DNA from: an uncultured Prevotella sp.
Lineage (GTDB): Bacteria; Bacteroidota; Bacteroidia; Bacteroidales; Bacteroidaceae
Length of the DNA: 64,000 bases
Direction: 5' to 3'
NCBI GenBank assembly: GCA_946402275.1
Contig: CAMIVY010000014.1
Span: forward strand, 1-64,000
The notes below the pieces were generated by a model. The model did no database searches and was not told the DNA's origin. It saw nothing but the letters and a program-made list of their open reading frames with translations. The position numbers were made by a program, and so were the translations under genes. Below are positions 28,801-36,300 of this stretch, one piece after another; position 1 is the first letter of the stretch, and each line of letters opens with the position of its first letter.

Positions 28801-29060
28801 AGCAGATTGTCTTTGGTGGCGCTAATAGTAGCCTGGAAGATGGTCCTGAGACCGTTCTTAATGGCGAACTTGAGATCTATGCAAAGGATCATAAGATAAT
28901 CACCACATCGTACCTCAAGGAGGCTACGACCATCACTATCTTCAATGTAGCAGGCATCTCGCTTGCCAACTACGTGCTGAAGCCTGGCGAGACAGTGGAG
29001 ACACCTATCGTCGTCGATGGTGTATATATCGTGAACAAGAAGAAACTGTTTGTTAAATAA
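16809..29060 (+). CDS. Giant 4083-aa secreted VYGGG-repeat protein with T9SS-like C-terminal domain
   Basis: The last gene of the fimbrial operon, nine bases after its neighbour. A signal peptide (MRRFITILIVVLLSTIVAQG) is followed at once by the first repeat, GGNVYGGGNHAEVRG. Residues about 20-1950 consist of degenerate repeats built on [VI][YF]GG[GNS] followed by GxVxGxTxVxI and a GG turn, one roughly every 30-45 residues, a pattern expected of a long beta-solenoid. Residues about 1985-2930 hold a different repeat (YxxL...Q..Y then YxxG), mixed with unique strands. Near 3260-3330 are GLUG-like segments (FEGTLHGDGHTISGLDN, LFGKLCGNVYNLGVTG). The last 75 residues (TITIFNVAG, GVYIVNKKKLFVK) resemble a T9SS type A sorting domain, so secretion across the outer membrane and surface attachment are likely. 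I do not recognise a named family for the VYGGG repeat. An adhesin or accessory-pilus role is inferred from operon position. Confidence 0.85.
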   Translation: MRRFITILIVVLLSTIVAQGQIKIGGNVYGGGNHAEVRGSAKVTVLKGDIGAVMDPNAERPLADPSGKVFGGARMANVGGNTFVHIDGEHASGYILINQVYGGNDIAGHIGTAKAVGATIPTELTEVGTGEKQNAVDETFNSYVRISTKPSGKTYTQADIDAASNDPEDPVYGKRVGDAKPAEDEEKVYIGQLFAGGNGDFDYEQTPSETAGKVIHTIYNRNDHTTPIAQVETDEGEVGFQLPEQDKTYLEIKGGSIVYGYGGGNNATVKEQNIIHIDNPSAVVNHIWTDAAGVEVAEGTTGAIDLLTTARFKEMGINTTFSQPSSGAYQVGRFFGGNNKAEMTIRPTWNLLAGKVRNLYSGGNRGNMTSPEGLLLEIKDYSTLIVDNLYGGCRMADVKPTVNGKYVPCTNLKGYYFPSELSARVLVNGGHINNVYGGNDVTGVVYGGNAVGIHTTVYGDVYGGGNGAYPYTDAISEEDETYGDFHYTVTGSSIDALNAFRPNAEQVSLHLWGDSPTKPTVIHGSVFVGGNCASLSVKKSQPLVELKIGSHVIADNVYLGNNGEGMLNRTYLEKYADDNFSTLNLTNSETFSSYMDAVAMTLMPKIVFDSEADGDRNNYEEYSSYIGSFFCGGNVGSMAIPGKMAFSVNRGLNIFRKFVGGCNNANVKAQTGLNAAYEGGVIGSEDERDNYTDGDGKIKDRLEINFENMTVVPMRWDNEFTQVAEGTKLTEGKEYYRTNLRSSKFIADGTEPIADKAKNTYYELTAYGTKFEWNTAYWNQKEEDFKKLTDDDTDVDEKDLRLLDGNIYGGCYNSGHVNGNVVININEDVVKKDQIFRDFGNSTTNDAGYTKPAVAFKDQRDDVMASALYVYGAGHGKDTEIWGSTTINHNNGYAFQLFGGGEQGAVGKRQLDANGTPALDTDGNYIYAFDPKYSTTVNLNGTTPIYSHEGTVENLAEAEYLYGGGNEGIVAGNTLVNLGNGRIYDAFGGSSDADILGHTEVFVGRQPDGSGGYKDGFPWVRDIVYGGNDFGGTILGKYENSYNFEARLRDYDTYKTQIHGYKAGEIPDVLKSSSYVEYLQGRVDSIFGGSYGSYNYSNTALYGEGCSMPKQTSAFVNIRPKDHAQNYILHAYGGGTGYPGVREDDGAQERSYVLVDIPDGMTYFGKTEVFGAGCYNGIGMNYTPAETFAEDFNLDKASAIIDLLHGRIHNAYGGSYREGITRRTVVNVPKESSIQIDSIFGGAYGKEILPPCDVYETQVNYKNTSEKAQVFGAIFGGNNNERRSLFTQVNISSPVYSNKEKGYTGTVYGAGRGIDTWSEHTEVNLLSGARVYNVFGGGEMGHVLNSASVQAYMNLFKENLSRQISEQDPFWNSTKDGAKYTIVNGNRVPATDALKIRWRKDWANAWKMGDYYNPIVGNNGNDGQEGSYDYSTYAQNAATNLDRFSNRSEIDDNIAKQLDGKKKHNTNVIVNKGAIVEGYAYGGGLGDASVAQTGDIYGSTYIAVLGGEVKKDVYAGGRAGGVDNLFGATDFDDEDNTFVATANAYIQGGTARNVYGGGYEGHVGHHDGAITTTTAGDRPAEAYVVIGKQGTNTFDGGAPAITRNVYGGGEGGSVYGSSEVTVNNGYIGYRYKTNESNDTNGTYVEELDDQKPGDLELSGNVFGGGYVANSYVDSTTINMYGGTVRGSLYGGGEIGPIGRGTMLMSESQATAAGGKYNEGASIFRAGTTNVNMFDGLVKRNVFGGGRGKDSWGGDGTMYMKPEVIATLDMKCKGFVFGQTHVNIHGGEIGTAEGMAYGYGNVFGGGDEGSVYSAYTDKFGALQIGAKSGTRYDKDKEGYYYNGGKLTEDCKVVVEPYCLVKEQVDIDKVYAVGTYVPTSALNKLKGKDPDTGAWNSPEWGNLDDHGIIIHNAVFAGGNIAAGSSTQNANEKTVFGNATASIHDAYNRDLITIGTGHTGGLYGDGNLTFVDGYRELNITNYGTDYHHIKKQLTYDEYKVLPAREQAYYELKYKCMVECTDIDQNTYSVGSNLPMDELLAQFTNSDGTSVKVGNVDVIITDPESGKRVPNPAVWQENGVVTVYAGRIMNTIQRADFCGVFGSRMVMKGAQDRVPEEVDYTNYTINRVREVSLNKKHTTANDPETIVVDNKTIPNPNYEHGNYFGIYSVVNYLGALTSDVTFDKVRVTENTDANRYKTAVTINSQSYEYGTASYYQWKQAHIGDRTRNNGSCHNQLALASGVYLELTSEEKTGNTVDTKEWGPITGVVELDLINVQPGMGGGFVYAKNIHGVRSTATNPLPPLTTLNTGAASQKNYKYDTTDAAYSAGTGQYQWETSGNFIHSTQTIIDDCYNISNRYYGTGKVPAHYWYIAGSVYVYDQYISAYTGSPNAYSETVEIPISISAASNGTMTLLDVQPNFYAYYKSYTNETTNTPLSGDQKLVINDVNYQLNDPISYWDYKKLTAAQQKLFVKDTYVLKDSCYINSKYYPAGYVMLPAEYQHLETQAAYHEVDGETVKAVKKATKDANGNPVVEKDKNNNDVYVGFYDAFRSSNNLSHNTGYQLTYNVTNPAVWNKWYTKLAETGKITLEAYNKLDASDQANYTDGPTYSPTTSGLYGQQDYDVNAIIPEKTYNDYKNLTNKPTDDQAVFTAAYLVTKECTSNNQHYYPGAPVSAEISGCTAPAYVSTATIQLSPTEYIYVNDLMTQAQKNEYMTNYSALATDIDNVVKPAYICTTAGKYGGSYYVAGQNYRALEAYSAMSPEDRANFKFNYDALDLLIDPKYSRPQGKKYQYDGENYTTKEQAANNLATYSLPTPLDYTATYNGTSDETAHNGITLTKGEEYTRAQYESLPNEQRHYAPIAVTNTNDTYYVVKEDFIHGDEAYAIGTTISNTIYNSLTESEQNNKIAKLTKFPAAGTYYYCRDEYQINEKDEGVTPTPVIGITGADSNAGIEGSTVKIGTIINESSTETSKGYVDLPNYQKNFTIHGISPTETSTLYVARYADINDLSTEKIITVVYQYDYEESDESGNHITPVTERHVVNIHINFKSGVPTVEDINPPTIVLPGTGITMRVPTVTPGAYEITGGGWELFDNPDDAESHINGVPYTPSVDPLYWYQDGFYLAYYAKTYLGKTYSNHVPVSVANYHDLKRVMDDKATHLHVDYDRTRLKRDSKIYINDYSASSENGLDLFKDFYDLSLLTSSSTGVTDDVVTADGRLKGHHILNQTNGPTAGSHLQFILRTDIDHSTKPNPDYNPETPESPERIPAPWTSIGTDEQCFEGTLHGDGHTISGLDNSLFGKLCGNVYNLGVTGSFTGAGIAEKGDGYVENCWISTSSTAAKTSKPVFGSPTTGSYKQIVNSYYMEEDNATNKYPIHDGTYGKPTRKTAQAFYNGEVAYDLNGFYLYKRYNDGVNTASGVDYKYFALDANGNIPEPKTPLTGHYANNMDQALCSSGYGNIKYVEDRFADGDFIFAAGEIPTAEDERFYSWTVKNPETNVETVKSSYFPIWPDDYIYFGQKLTYGWAAEAHQNVPTAVVREDGRLSTGTYANRVYRAPAYYRSKDMGVAHFNPQVYLAQKERLTTEQIEAHVTAREAYPNMTAIDFKGHYGANEAYGAYGLGLNAQTGQFYAPLLDDDGLLSIQNCDETQNLVVYAPAADVNAKTHGVLSGYFKEPVYDMHYDNSMKYRLVAEASPASVHGHLVQSNLKAINDHLLVDRQDFNAPVGYSFDTDHLMWYQRIPADKEYVDTEKGWQDISLPFTAELVTTNQKGEITHFYSGSSESENGTGTKKGHEYWLRELTNGETMTLKPATTDVVVANFHYPNAAGDGKTVENSFLWDYYYKNESVHDQQQDANSDIYLQYRHYYETPRSYANYPLLKAATPYILGLPGETYYEFDLSGKFRAENTKVSIPQLGKQIITFASATGATIGVSDNEMSKGTVVKYGGNDYTFKPSYMNETLEAGSNSYTLNAAGDSYNKVTAATNVSAFRPYFTVAASASSAPQKPKQIVFGGANSSLEDGPETVLNGELEIYAKDHKIITTSYLKEATTITIFNVAGISLANYVLKPGETVETPIVVDGVYIVNKKKLFVK
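16866..22660 (+). repeat. VYGGG repeat region of the 4083-aa protein
   Basis: Protein-level repeats, e.g. GGNVYGGGNHAEVRG, VYGGNDVTGVVYGGNAVG, NVFGGGRGKDSWGG and YGNVFGGGDEGSVYS. Each unit has an aromatic-GG(G/N/S) turn, then a short valine-rich strand pair. At DNA level the core is TATGGTGGCGGT or TTTGGTGGT with much synonymous variation, so the repeat is old rather than a recent tandem copy. Confidence 0.85.
22770..25600 (+). repeat. Second protein repeat (YxxL...Q..Y module) in the 4083-aa protein
   Basis: At least seven degenerate copies share a short helix-like YxxL(x)4-5Q/RxxY/F followed 15-30 residues later by a YxxG turn: YKVLPAREQAYYELKYK, YKKLTAAQQKLFVKD, YNKLDASDQANYTDG, YKNLTNKPTDDQAVFTAAY, YSAMSPEDRANFKFNY, YESLPNEQRHYAPI and YNSLTESEQNNKI. 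The block is unrelated to the VYGGG units and is interrupted between about 22.9 and 24.1 kb by unique sequence. Confidence 0.7.
28830..29057 (+). other. Probable T9SS type A sorting domain
   Basis: The final ~75 residues show the expected order: a short strand LEIYAKDHKIITTS, a TITIFNVAG strand (equivalent to the VxIYDxxG strand), a GETVETPIVV segment and the terminal GVYIVNKKKLFVK. Such tails direct substrates of the type IX secretion system and are removed at the cell surface. Confidence 0.65.
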
Positions 29061-29108
29061 TGAGTATAATGCAAGAAACGATAAAAAACATTAATAGGAG
29101 CAAAAAGT

Positions 29109-29151
29109 TATCTTTGGGTAAGTTACCTTTGGGTAATATATTGTATCTTTG
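29109..29151 (+). promoter_or_regulatory. Three TAnnTTTG boxes in tandem before the ATPase gene
   Basis: TATCTTTG (29109-29116), TACCTTTG (29124-29131) and TATCTTTG (29144-29151) all match the Bacteroidetes -7 box. The first two sit in a direct repeat, TTATCTTTGGGTAA and TTACCTTTGGGTAA. The third, 27 bases before the ATG at 29179, is best placed as the active -7 element. Confidence 0.65.
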
Positions 29152-29178
29152 TGGTGTTAAACCATTATTATAGTAGAT

Positions 29179-30303
29179 ATGAATGCGCCATTTCAATACG
29201 GAACACTTGCCACTAAGGACAATTTCGTCGACAGGGTGGAAGACAGGGCTCAACTGAAGAGTTTCCTCTCATCACACATTAATGTGATGCTGATTTCGCC
29301 GCGTCGTTGGGGAAAGTCCTCATTGGTAAAGGTCGCTATGGAGGAACTTCAAAATGAAGCAAAAGACGTATGTGTCTGTTTCATTGATGCCTTTAGCATT
29401 GGCTCTGAGGCTGAGTTCTATAGGACGTTTGCCAGTCAGGTGATAGCATGTGCTTCAACAAAGTTGGAAAGGCGCATTCAGGATGCCAAGAAATTTCTGA
29501 CGGGTGTCGTTCCGCAATTGGTTATCAAGGACGACGTCACCAATTTTATGGCTTTCGATGTGAAGTTTGTGCCGCAGGAACAGGACAAGATGGACATCCT
29601 TCGTCTGCCAGAAACGCTTGCTGTGGCTAAGAACATCCGGATTATCGTGTGTATAGACGAATTCCAACAACTGGCTAATCTGCCTGATTATAAGAATATG
29701 GAGGGGAAGATGCGATCAGCATGGCAGCAGCAGGAGCATGTCACCTATTGCCTATATGGCAGTAAACGCCACATGATGATGGACATTTTCAACAATGCAA
29801 ATTCGCCCTTTTATCGTTTTGGACAGATGCTTTTCCTTGACAAGATTGCTAAGTCGGAGTGGATGCCGTTCATCAGGGAATCGTTTGAAAAATCAGGCAA
29901 GCGTATCTCAGAGGCTTTTGCCAGTCAGGTGTGCGATACGGTGGAATGTCATTCATGGTACCTCCAACAACTATGCTACTTCATCTGGAATGCAACGACG
30001 GGAGAGGTGGATGAACAGATTTTCCAATATGGCCTGCGACAACTTATCAATACCAATTCGCCGATGTTCCTAAGTGATACAGAGTCGTTGGCTCCAAGTC
30101 AGATAGAGATGCTCAGGGCCATCAAAGACGGTGTGCGGCAGTTGTCATCGATAGAGACGAAGAGAAACTATGCTTTGGGAAATCCAAACACCATCAGCAA
30201 GAACAAGAAGGTGTTAAAGGATAAGGACATTATTGAGGAGAGGAAGGGAGAACTTATATTCGTAGATCCCGTCTATCGCCTCTGGTTCTCACAAGAGTAT
30301 TGA
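29179..30303 (+). CDS. AAA-type ATPase with C-terminal winged-helix-like region
   Basis: A 374-residue P-loop ATPase of the ATPase_2 (archaeal-type) kind common in Bacteroidetes. The N-terminus (FQYGTLATKDNFVDRVED) matches the conserved lead-in, followed by a Walker A SPRRWGKSSLV (about 40-50), a Walker B IIVCIDEFQQL (about 155-165), and a sensor-like TYCLYGSKRHMMMDIF (about 194-209). The C-terminal third (SQIEMLRAIKDG to FVDPVYRLWF) looks like the usual winged-helix module. There is no signal peptide, so it is cytoplasmic. It lies between the two giant repeat-protein genes, 118 bp after the first and 41 bp before the longest possible start of the second, with its own promoter cluster. Whether it serves those proteins or is an unrelated insertion is unknown; family members are usually of unknown function. 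Confidence 0.85.
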   Translation: MNAPFQYGTLATKDNFVDRVEDRAQLKSFLSSHINVMLISPRRWGKSSLVKVAMEELQNEAKDVCVCFIDAFSIGSEAEFYRTFASQVIACASTKLERRIQDAKKFLTGVVPQLVIKDDVTNFMAFDVKFVPQEQDKMDILRLPETLAVAKNIRIIVCIDEFQQLANLPDYKNMEGKMRSAWQQQEHVTYCLYGSKRHMMMDIFNNANSPFYRFGQMLFLDKIAKSEWMPFIRESFEKSGKRISEAFASQVCDTVECHSWYLQQLCYFIWNATTGEVDEQIFQYGLRQLINTNSPMFLSDTESLAPSQIEMLRAIKDGVRQLSSIETKRNYALGNPNTISKNKKVLKDKDIIEERKGELIFVDPVYRLWFSQEY

Positions 30304-30344
30304 ATCCATGAAGTGCCGGATAGTAAAAATAGAGAAATAAAGAT

Positions 30345-33300
30345 ATGACACACAATATGACCGAAATGATTGTAACTGAAAGAAACACATATAGCGAAAC
30401 AGAACCAGTGCATTGCCATACCGTTGACAAGGAGATGGCAACGTGTACCCAAGGTGTACCCAAGGTGTACCCAAGGTGTACCCAAGCTCTAGGCAGGCTC
30501 ATGAGTATGCTTAGGAGCAGCTTAGGAGCACCTAAGGAGCACCTTAGGAGCAGCCTAGAGTATGCCTACAACGAGGTTACGGCTCGTCGTCAACGAGGTT
30601 ACGTCTCGTCATTAACGAGATTACGTCTCGTCATAATCCTGCTTCTGGCTCTGATGACTTTCGGAGCTTCGGGGGCGTGGGCGCAGGATACTGACTTGTC
30701 GGGAGTATATTATATTGCCAATAAAATATGGAATGGAGATCACAATGGTTCTAATTATTGGTATGATAAACTGACTCCAGAGCAGAGATGGTACTTGGTT
30801 CCTGCTAAGAACCCGGAACAGCCCCATTCTGTAGATGCATATTATTCTTCCAATTACGGTACCACCGATGGTGATCCAGAGAAACCGTTTTTGACAACCT
30901 ATCAAACCAATCGTGACAACAACTCCGTCTGGATTGTCAAGAAGACTGGCAACAAATATTATCTCATTCATGCCTTGACGGGGAAATATGTAAAATACGA
31001 CCCCCCAGTTTCTAAAGCTAAAGAAAGAATGTCCGTCCACCTTGAGGCGGTAGATAACGATTCTCCAGGTAATGTTTTCCAATATACTATCACTCCATAT
31101 ACTGAAAACAATATCTCGGGTTATAATATTCAACCAACTCAGGAGAATGGTAATGCTGTTGAGGGGTTTCTTAATCCTGCTGGCGAAAACTGGGAATATT
31201 ATAATGGTCACATAAAACATAAATCAGGATATTGGTGTACTGGTATTCTTGGTGTGTATAATAATAAGGGCGGTGGCCAACTTTGGCCTTGGGAAGATAC
31301 TCTCCTCGCTGCTCCTACAATTAACACAACTGGTTATCCTACCATTACAGTGACAGATAGTAATGAATTGCCGACAGGGTATAATATACGCTATACCTTT
31401 GGTGATGGAACACAGGCTGATCCTACGGCTGAAAGCACCATTATGGATGGTGGCACCTTCACTGTCACAGAAGGAGGCACCTTGAAAGTGGTGATAGAGC
31501 GCTATGGTATAGTGTTGACTGAGGTCGCTTCTCAAGAAGTAGGTCCCACGAAACCAGCATTTAATGTTAATGCGGATGGCTCTGTAACGATTTCTGCACC
31601 AGGCAATACAATTTACTATACGCTCAATGGAAATGATCCTACTTCATCAAGTACACAATATAGTAGCTCCATCTCAGCGAGCGATATAGCTTCTGCTACT
31701 GGAACAGCTATCAAAGCCATTGCGATTGATGGCAATAACATCGTTTCCCGTGTTGTCACCATCCCCTTGGCGACATACACCTATAAAGTTATCAATAAGT
31801 CGAATAAGGTCGCAACAAATTATTCTATAAAAGAAGCTGAAGGTAAACCCCTTAGTGGATATACCGGCATACCTGTGGCTATCCGAAGCGAATATCTTAA
31901 CGGTGAGACGGTGACATACTATTCATTCGCTGGTAGTGAAGAGATAGGGGGAACTGTTACCCCCGAAACAATTGGAGCACATGACCCGATTAGCGTAACG
32001 CCGGAGGGTGATGCAAATATCTATGTGACCTATACCACCGATCTTCTGACAAATAAACCACTGCGTCTGCAAGGTGCCCGTCCGTTTAATATCAAGTACA
32101 GCAGTAATTATCTTTACGATGACAATGGTACACTGAAAACTGACGGAGGCTCAGAATCAACAGATGCAAACCACCTGTGGTATATTGCTGGTGGTGACCC
32201 ATACGCTGTGACAGTGCAGAATGGTGCTACGAGCAGTAAATTGACCTACAAATCTGCTGCATTTGGCTACGACGGTACAGTCAAAACGTTCATCATGAAG
32301 ACTGCGTCCATTGGTGATGCAACCCACACCAACGCGACGCTGTGGTATATTGATGGTGATGATATCCATGAAGTCCCGGTTACCGTAAATACTGTCGTTC
32401 TTCCACGCTCATATACGCTGATAGATAGGAAAGGAGCGGTGATACAGGCAAATATCGCTTATGTGGATGCAGATGGCTTCGGACTGCCCGCTGCTTGGAA
32501 GAGTCCGTTGGCAAATTATCATTATTGGAATGCCGATGCCTTTGTACAATCGACATCAGGTACGCCAGATGTGCCGTATGTCTTAAAGGACGAAAACGGA
32601 GACGGAACGCCAGATGCATCAGAAATTACGAGTGTTACGCAGGTAACGAGTGATAATACCATCTATGTCACCTACGATGTCAATAAGACTCTTATTGATA
32701 TAGAAGGTAAAAAGACTTACTTGCTTAAGTTTAGTGGAGGTGATAGTTTCTATCAGGAATCAAGTGATGCCTTGTCAACAGAAAGCACGAAAGCTATCTA
32801 TCCCTATAACAATGGCGACTTCAACCTTAATATCTATGGCCTAGCCCAATGGGACAAGGGATTGGCTGATGGTGCTTCCACCCGAACACGATGGCTCTGG
32901 TATTTTGTCAGCAACCATAATGGTACAAACCTGACAGGTGATGACATTGATCCTTATCATGTTATAGTAAAGTCGCGTCAGAACCAAACCACAAAGGACA
33001 ACGAGGGTAATACGACCGACGGTAACACTTATCTATATACCTATAAGCCAAATGAGACTGTTGGCGTAGTGACAGGTGCCATTTCCGATCATTCTGTAGT
33101 GACAGAAAAGCCTACGGAATACATGATTCTCGGTACTAAAACGAGCAGTATGACACTACAAACCTTCAATGTGGTAGAAGGTACAAGTTCACGGCAGACA
33201 GTAAACTGCTTTGAACAATACTGGAAAAATAACCCAACGGCGAACAAACTGTTGAAAGGTGATGGAAAAGAAGTGACGGATAGAGAGGAAAGCGTAGTTC

Positions 33301-36300
33301 TGACCGGAGACCAGCGTACGTTCCTGCAGAACGCAAATGAAGGACTCCACAAAGCAGCTTGGCATAGTTATGACGCATGGGCTTACTCAGCACCTTGGGT
33401 AAAGCGTAATGATGGTACAACAAATAAGAAACTGGAAAAGAAGGAACACTGGTTCCAGACCATCTCAATGGGTTCTGGTGCTTTCTCTGTCGAAGAAATA
33501 GATCTCAAACCTGTAATCATTCTTCTTGATCAGCATGGATGGGAACTCGTCCGTCTGACTATACCAAGTTCTACAGATACTGAGGGCTATGCAAAGATTA
33601 AGAAATACAGCAGTCCTATGGTAAAAGCCTACCATTATTGGAAGCCTGTAGCTGCTGACAAGGTTGATGGATATCATAAATACAATGTTTCTGATCCTGT
33701 CCTTAATTCAGAGGTCTCTACTGGAGGGAATTCTGAGCATTATACGACAGAGAAATTGGGTGAATTAGGTTCAATACCACAGATAAAAGATGCCAAGGGT
33801 AACTTGTGTGACTTGTATGTCACTTATGAAGTGAAACCTGAGTATGCAAGTGCATACGCTGGCGCGGACAAAAAGACTGAAACGCAGGCATCGAAATATC
33901 TGGTGAAGCAGGGAGGCAAGTATGCCAAGATTTCCGATGGCAACGCACTGAGTACTGAAGATACAAAACCTGATATCATGAGTGTGCCTGACAATATGCA
34001 ATGGTACGTGAAGCCTAACTTCGATATTGACAAAGAAATGGGCTATATCTATGCAGGAGAGACAGGTGCTCAAGATAAAGCAAAGACAAAGGAAGAAACG
34101 GAAGCTGATTATGTTACCGCAGGTAAGAATGGTTTCGACCCCTATAACGTTCAGGTACAGAGTGCCAAGTCTGGTGCAGATCGTTTCTTCACGACCAATT
34201 CCAGTAGTTCGACACTATCTGGTGGTGTATGGACGAGTACATATTCTTCATCAGGTGCTGTTTCATTGCAGAATGAGAACCGTTACCAGATTTCTGCTGA
34301 GGGTAACGACCACACCACGCTGCATATCACCAATGCTACATTCATGGTGGTGGATGACGGCAATGGCAATATGCGTCTGATGCCTCGCTTCGACAATAGC
34401 ACTATTGTGACCTCGTTCACAGGCCTCGGAGAGCCTGCAGCCGCTGCTCTCGAAAACGATGAAGGTGCTGGCACGCAGTCGTTCTACATCGAAATGGTTC
34501 CAACAGAGGTTTCCCAGCGTAGCCAAATCAAATGTATGGGTGGCTATTATATCTTAAAAGAAGGCTTCACCTGTAATACGTCCATTGGTACAGAAGAAAA
34601 ACCTTTTATTGGAAAGATTGATGGTAGGCTTCGCACATTTAAATTTACTGTGCCTTTGTTGGCATATGCTAAAGATGCTACAATTAAGAACATCATGTTG
34701 AAAGATGTGCAGATTTCCGGTACTGGTTCTACAGGTGCCATCTGCTGTACGGCGGACGGTGCTACACGCATATATAACTGCGGCATTCTGCCTAATTCCC
34801 CTACATTTAAAGACGAAACATCTACGGTTAGTGGTAGTGGTACTCCAAGTTATTGCGGAAGTATAGTTGGTGAATTGAAAGGCAATGCCCGTGTCATCAA
34901 CTGTTTCAGCTATGCTACGATTACTGGCGGAACAACAGTAGGTGGTATAGTGGGTTACATCGGTAATACCCAGATTACTCAAAACAATGTGACCGACGTG
35001 CCTATGGTGATGAATTGTATGTTCTACGGTGAAATCACTGGTGGGTCACAAAAATACCCTGTCTATGGTGGCGCAATGATAAAGAATGATGAAGGCAGTA
35101 ATAATGGTGTCAACCCTTACAACTATTTCCGTAAGACTGCCACCTTCGATGACAGCTATACTAATATTGATGCTTACAACCGTTCATGGCCTGCTGAGGA
35201 GAAGAACCTGACACGTTTTGAGTATTACCGCAGTGTCTTGAACAGCAATAAGAATCTTGTAACGTACTGGTTAACAGACAAAGCATATAATGACCAGACG
35301 GGAGAAGACCGTGCACTGATGGCCAAGTGGGTGCTTGACCCAAGCATGGCTCCTTATCCTATCTTGAAGAAGTGGGGGTACTATCCTTCTGTCATCAATC
35401 TGGATACAGAATACAGAATCAATCCCGAAACAAAAGCCAAGGAAGCACGTAGTGGAGCTAACGAATGGGAAGGAAAGAGCTACGGAACATTGACGGTAAA
35501 CATCAATGCTGGTACGAACTACACAGGTAATACTTCTCGCAATATTACCATCACCGACATGGATACCTTGAACTGCGACTATGGTTACTATAAGATACAG
35601 TTACCTTATTATAACGAGGTGTTCGGTAATCCGAATGGTGAAACACATGCTAAGAAATACGCTAACAACTATACCGACAAGGTGGTGACGGGTTGGAAGA
35701 TTAATTCCGTCACGGGAGGAACTCCTGGCACCTTTGAGAAAAACTGGGAAACGGGATATAACTTTGCAGACCGCAACTGTACCAGTAAGGATCTTTATGC
35801 CACCAGTGGTCGCGTCTTTGCCCAGGGTGGTTACTACTATGTACCTGTAGGTGTCACAGCCATTAACATCGAAGCTTACTGGGGTGATGCTGTCTATTTG
35901 GCAAACCGTGGTCACAGTATTGACCGAGTGAGTCTCACCTCTGCAGGATATAAAGCAGATGCTGCTTTTGGACCTGCTGGAACGATGCCTGACAAATTCC
36001 TAAAGACCGATGCTTTTGCAGGATACACGGTTTATAAGGACTTGCAAGATGCTATCAAAGCCCTTAAGACATCCACGGAATGTCCTACCGTCTATGATCA
36101 GGCTATCGTACTGATTGGAAACCATCAGGTAAAGAATGGTAGTAATCTAATTGGATATTCCTTAGACAGCAAATGTCACCCATTTACCTTTATGAGTGCC
36201 GACTTTGACTTCGACTGCGAACCAGATTATTGCTTGGAGTGGCAGTTCAGACATGATACTCCCCGTAAAGGTATTCAACCTGTCCGTTTTGACTTCTTGC

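Noticed and set aside
30570..30635. Possible CRISPR or attachment-site repeats
   Set aside because: Only three contiguous 22-bp copies without spacers and no integrase or cas gene nearby; they are a tandem repeat in a coding frame.
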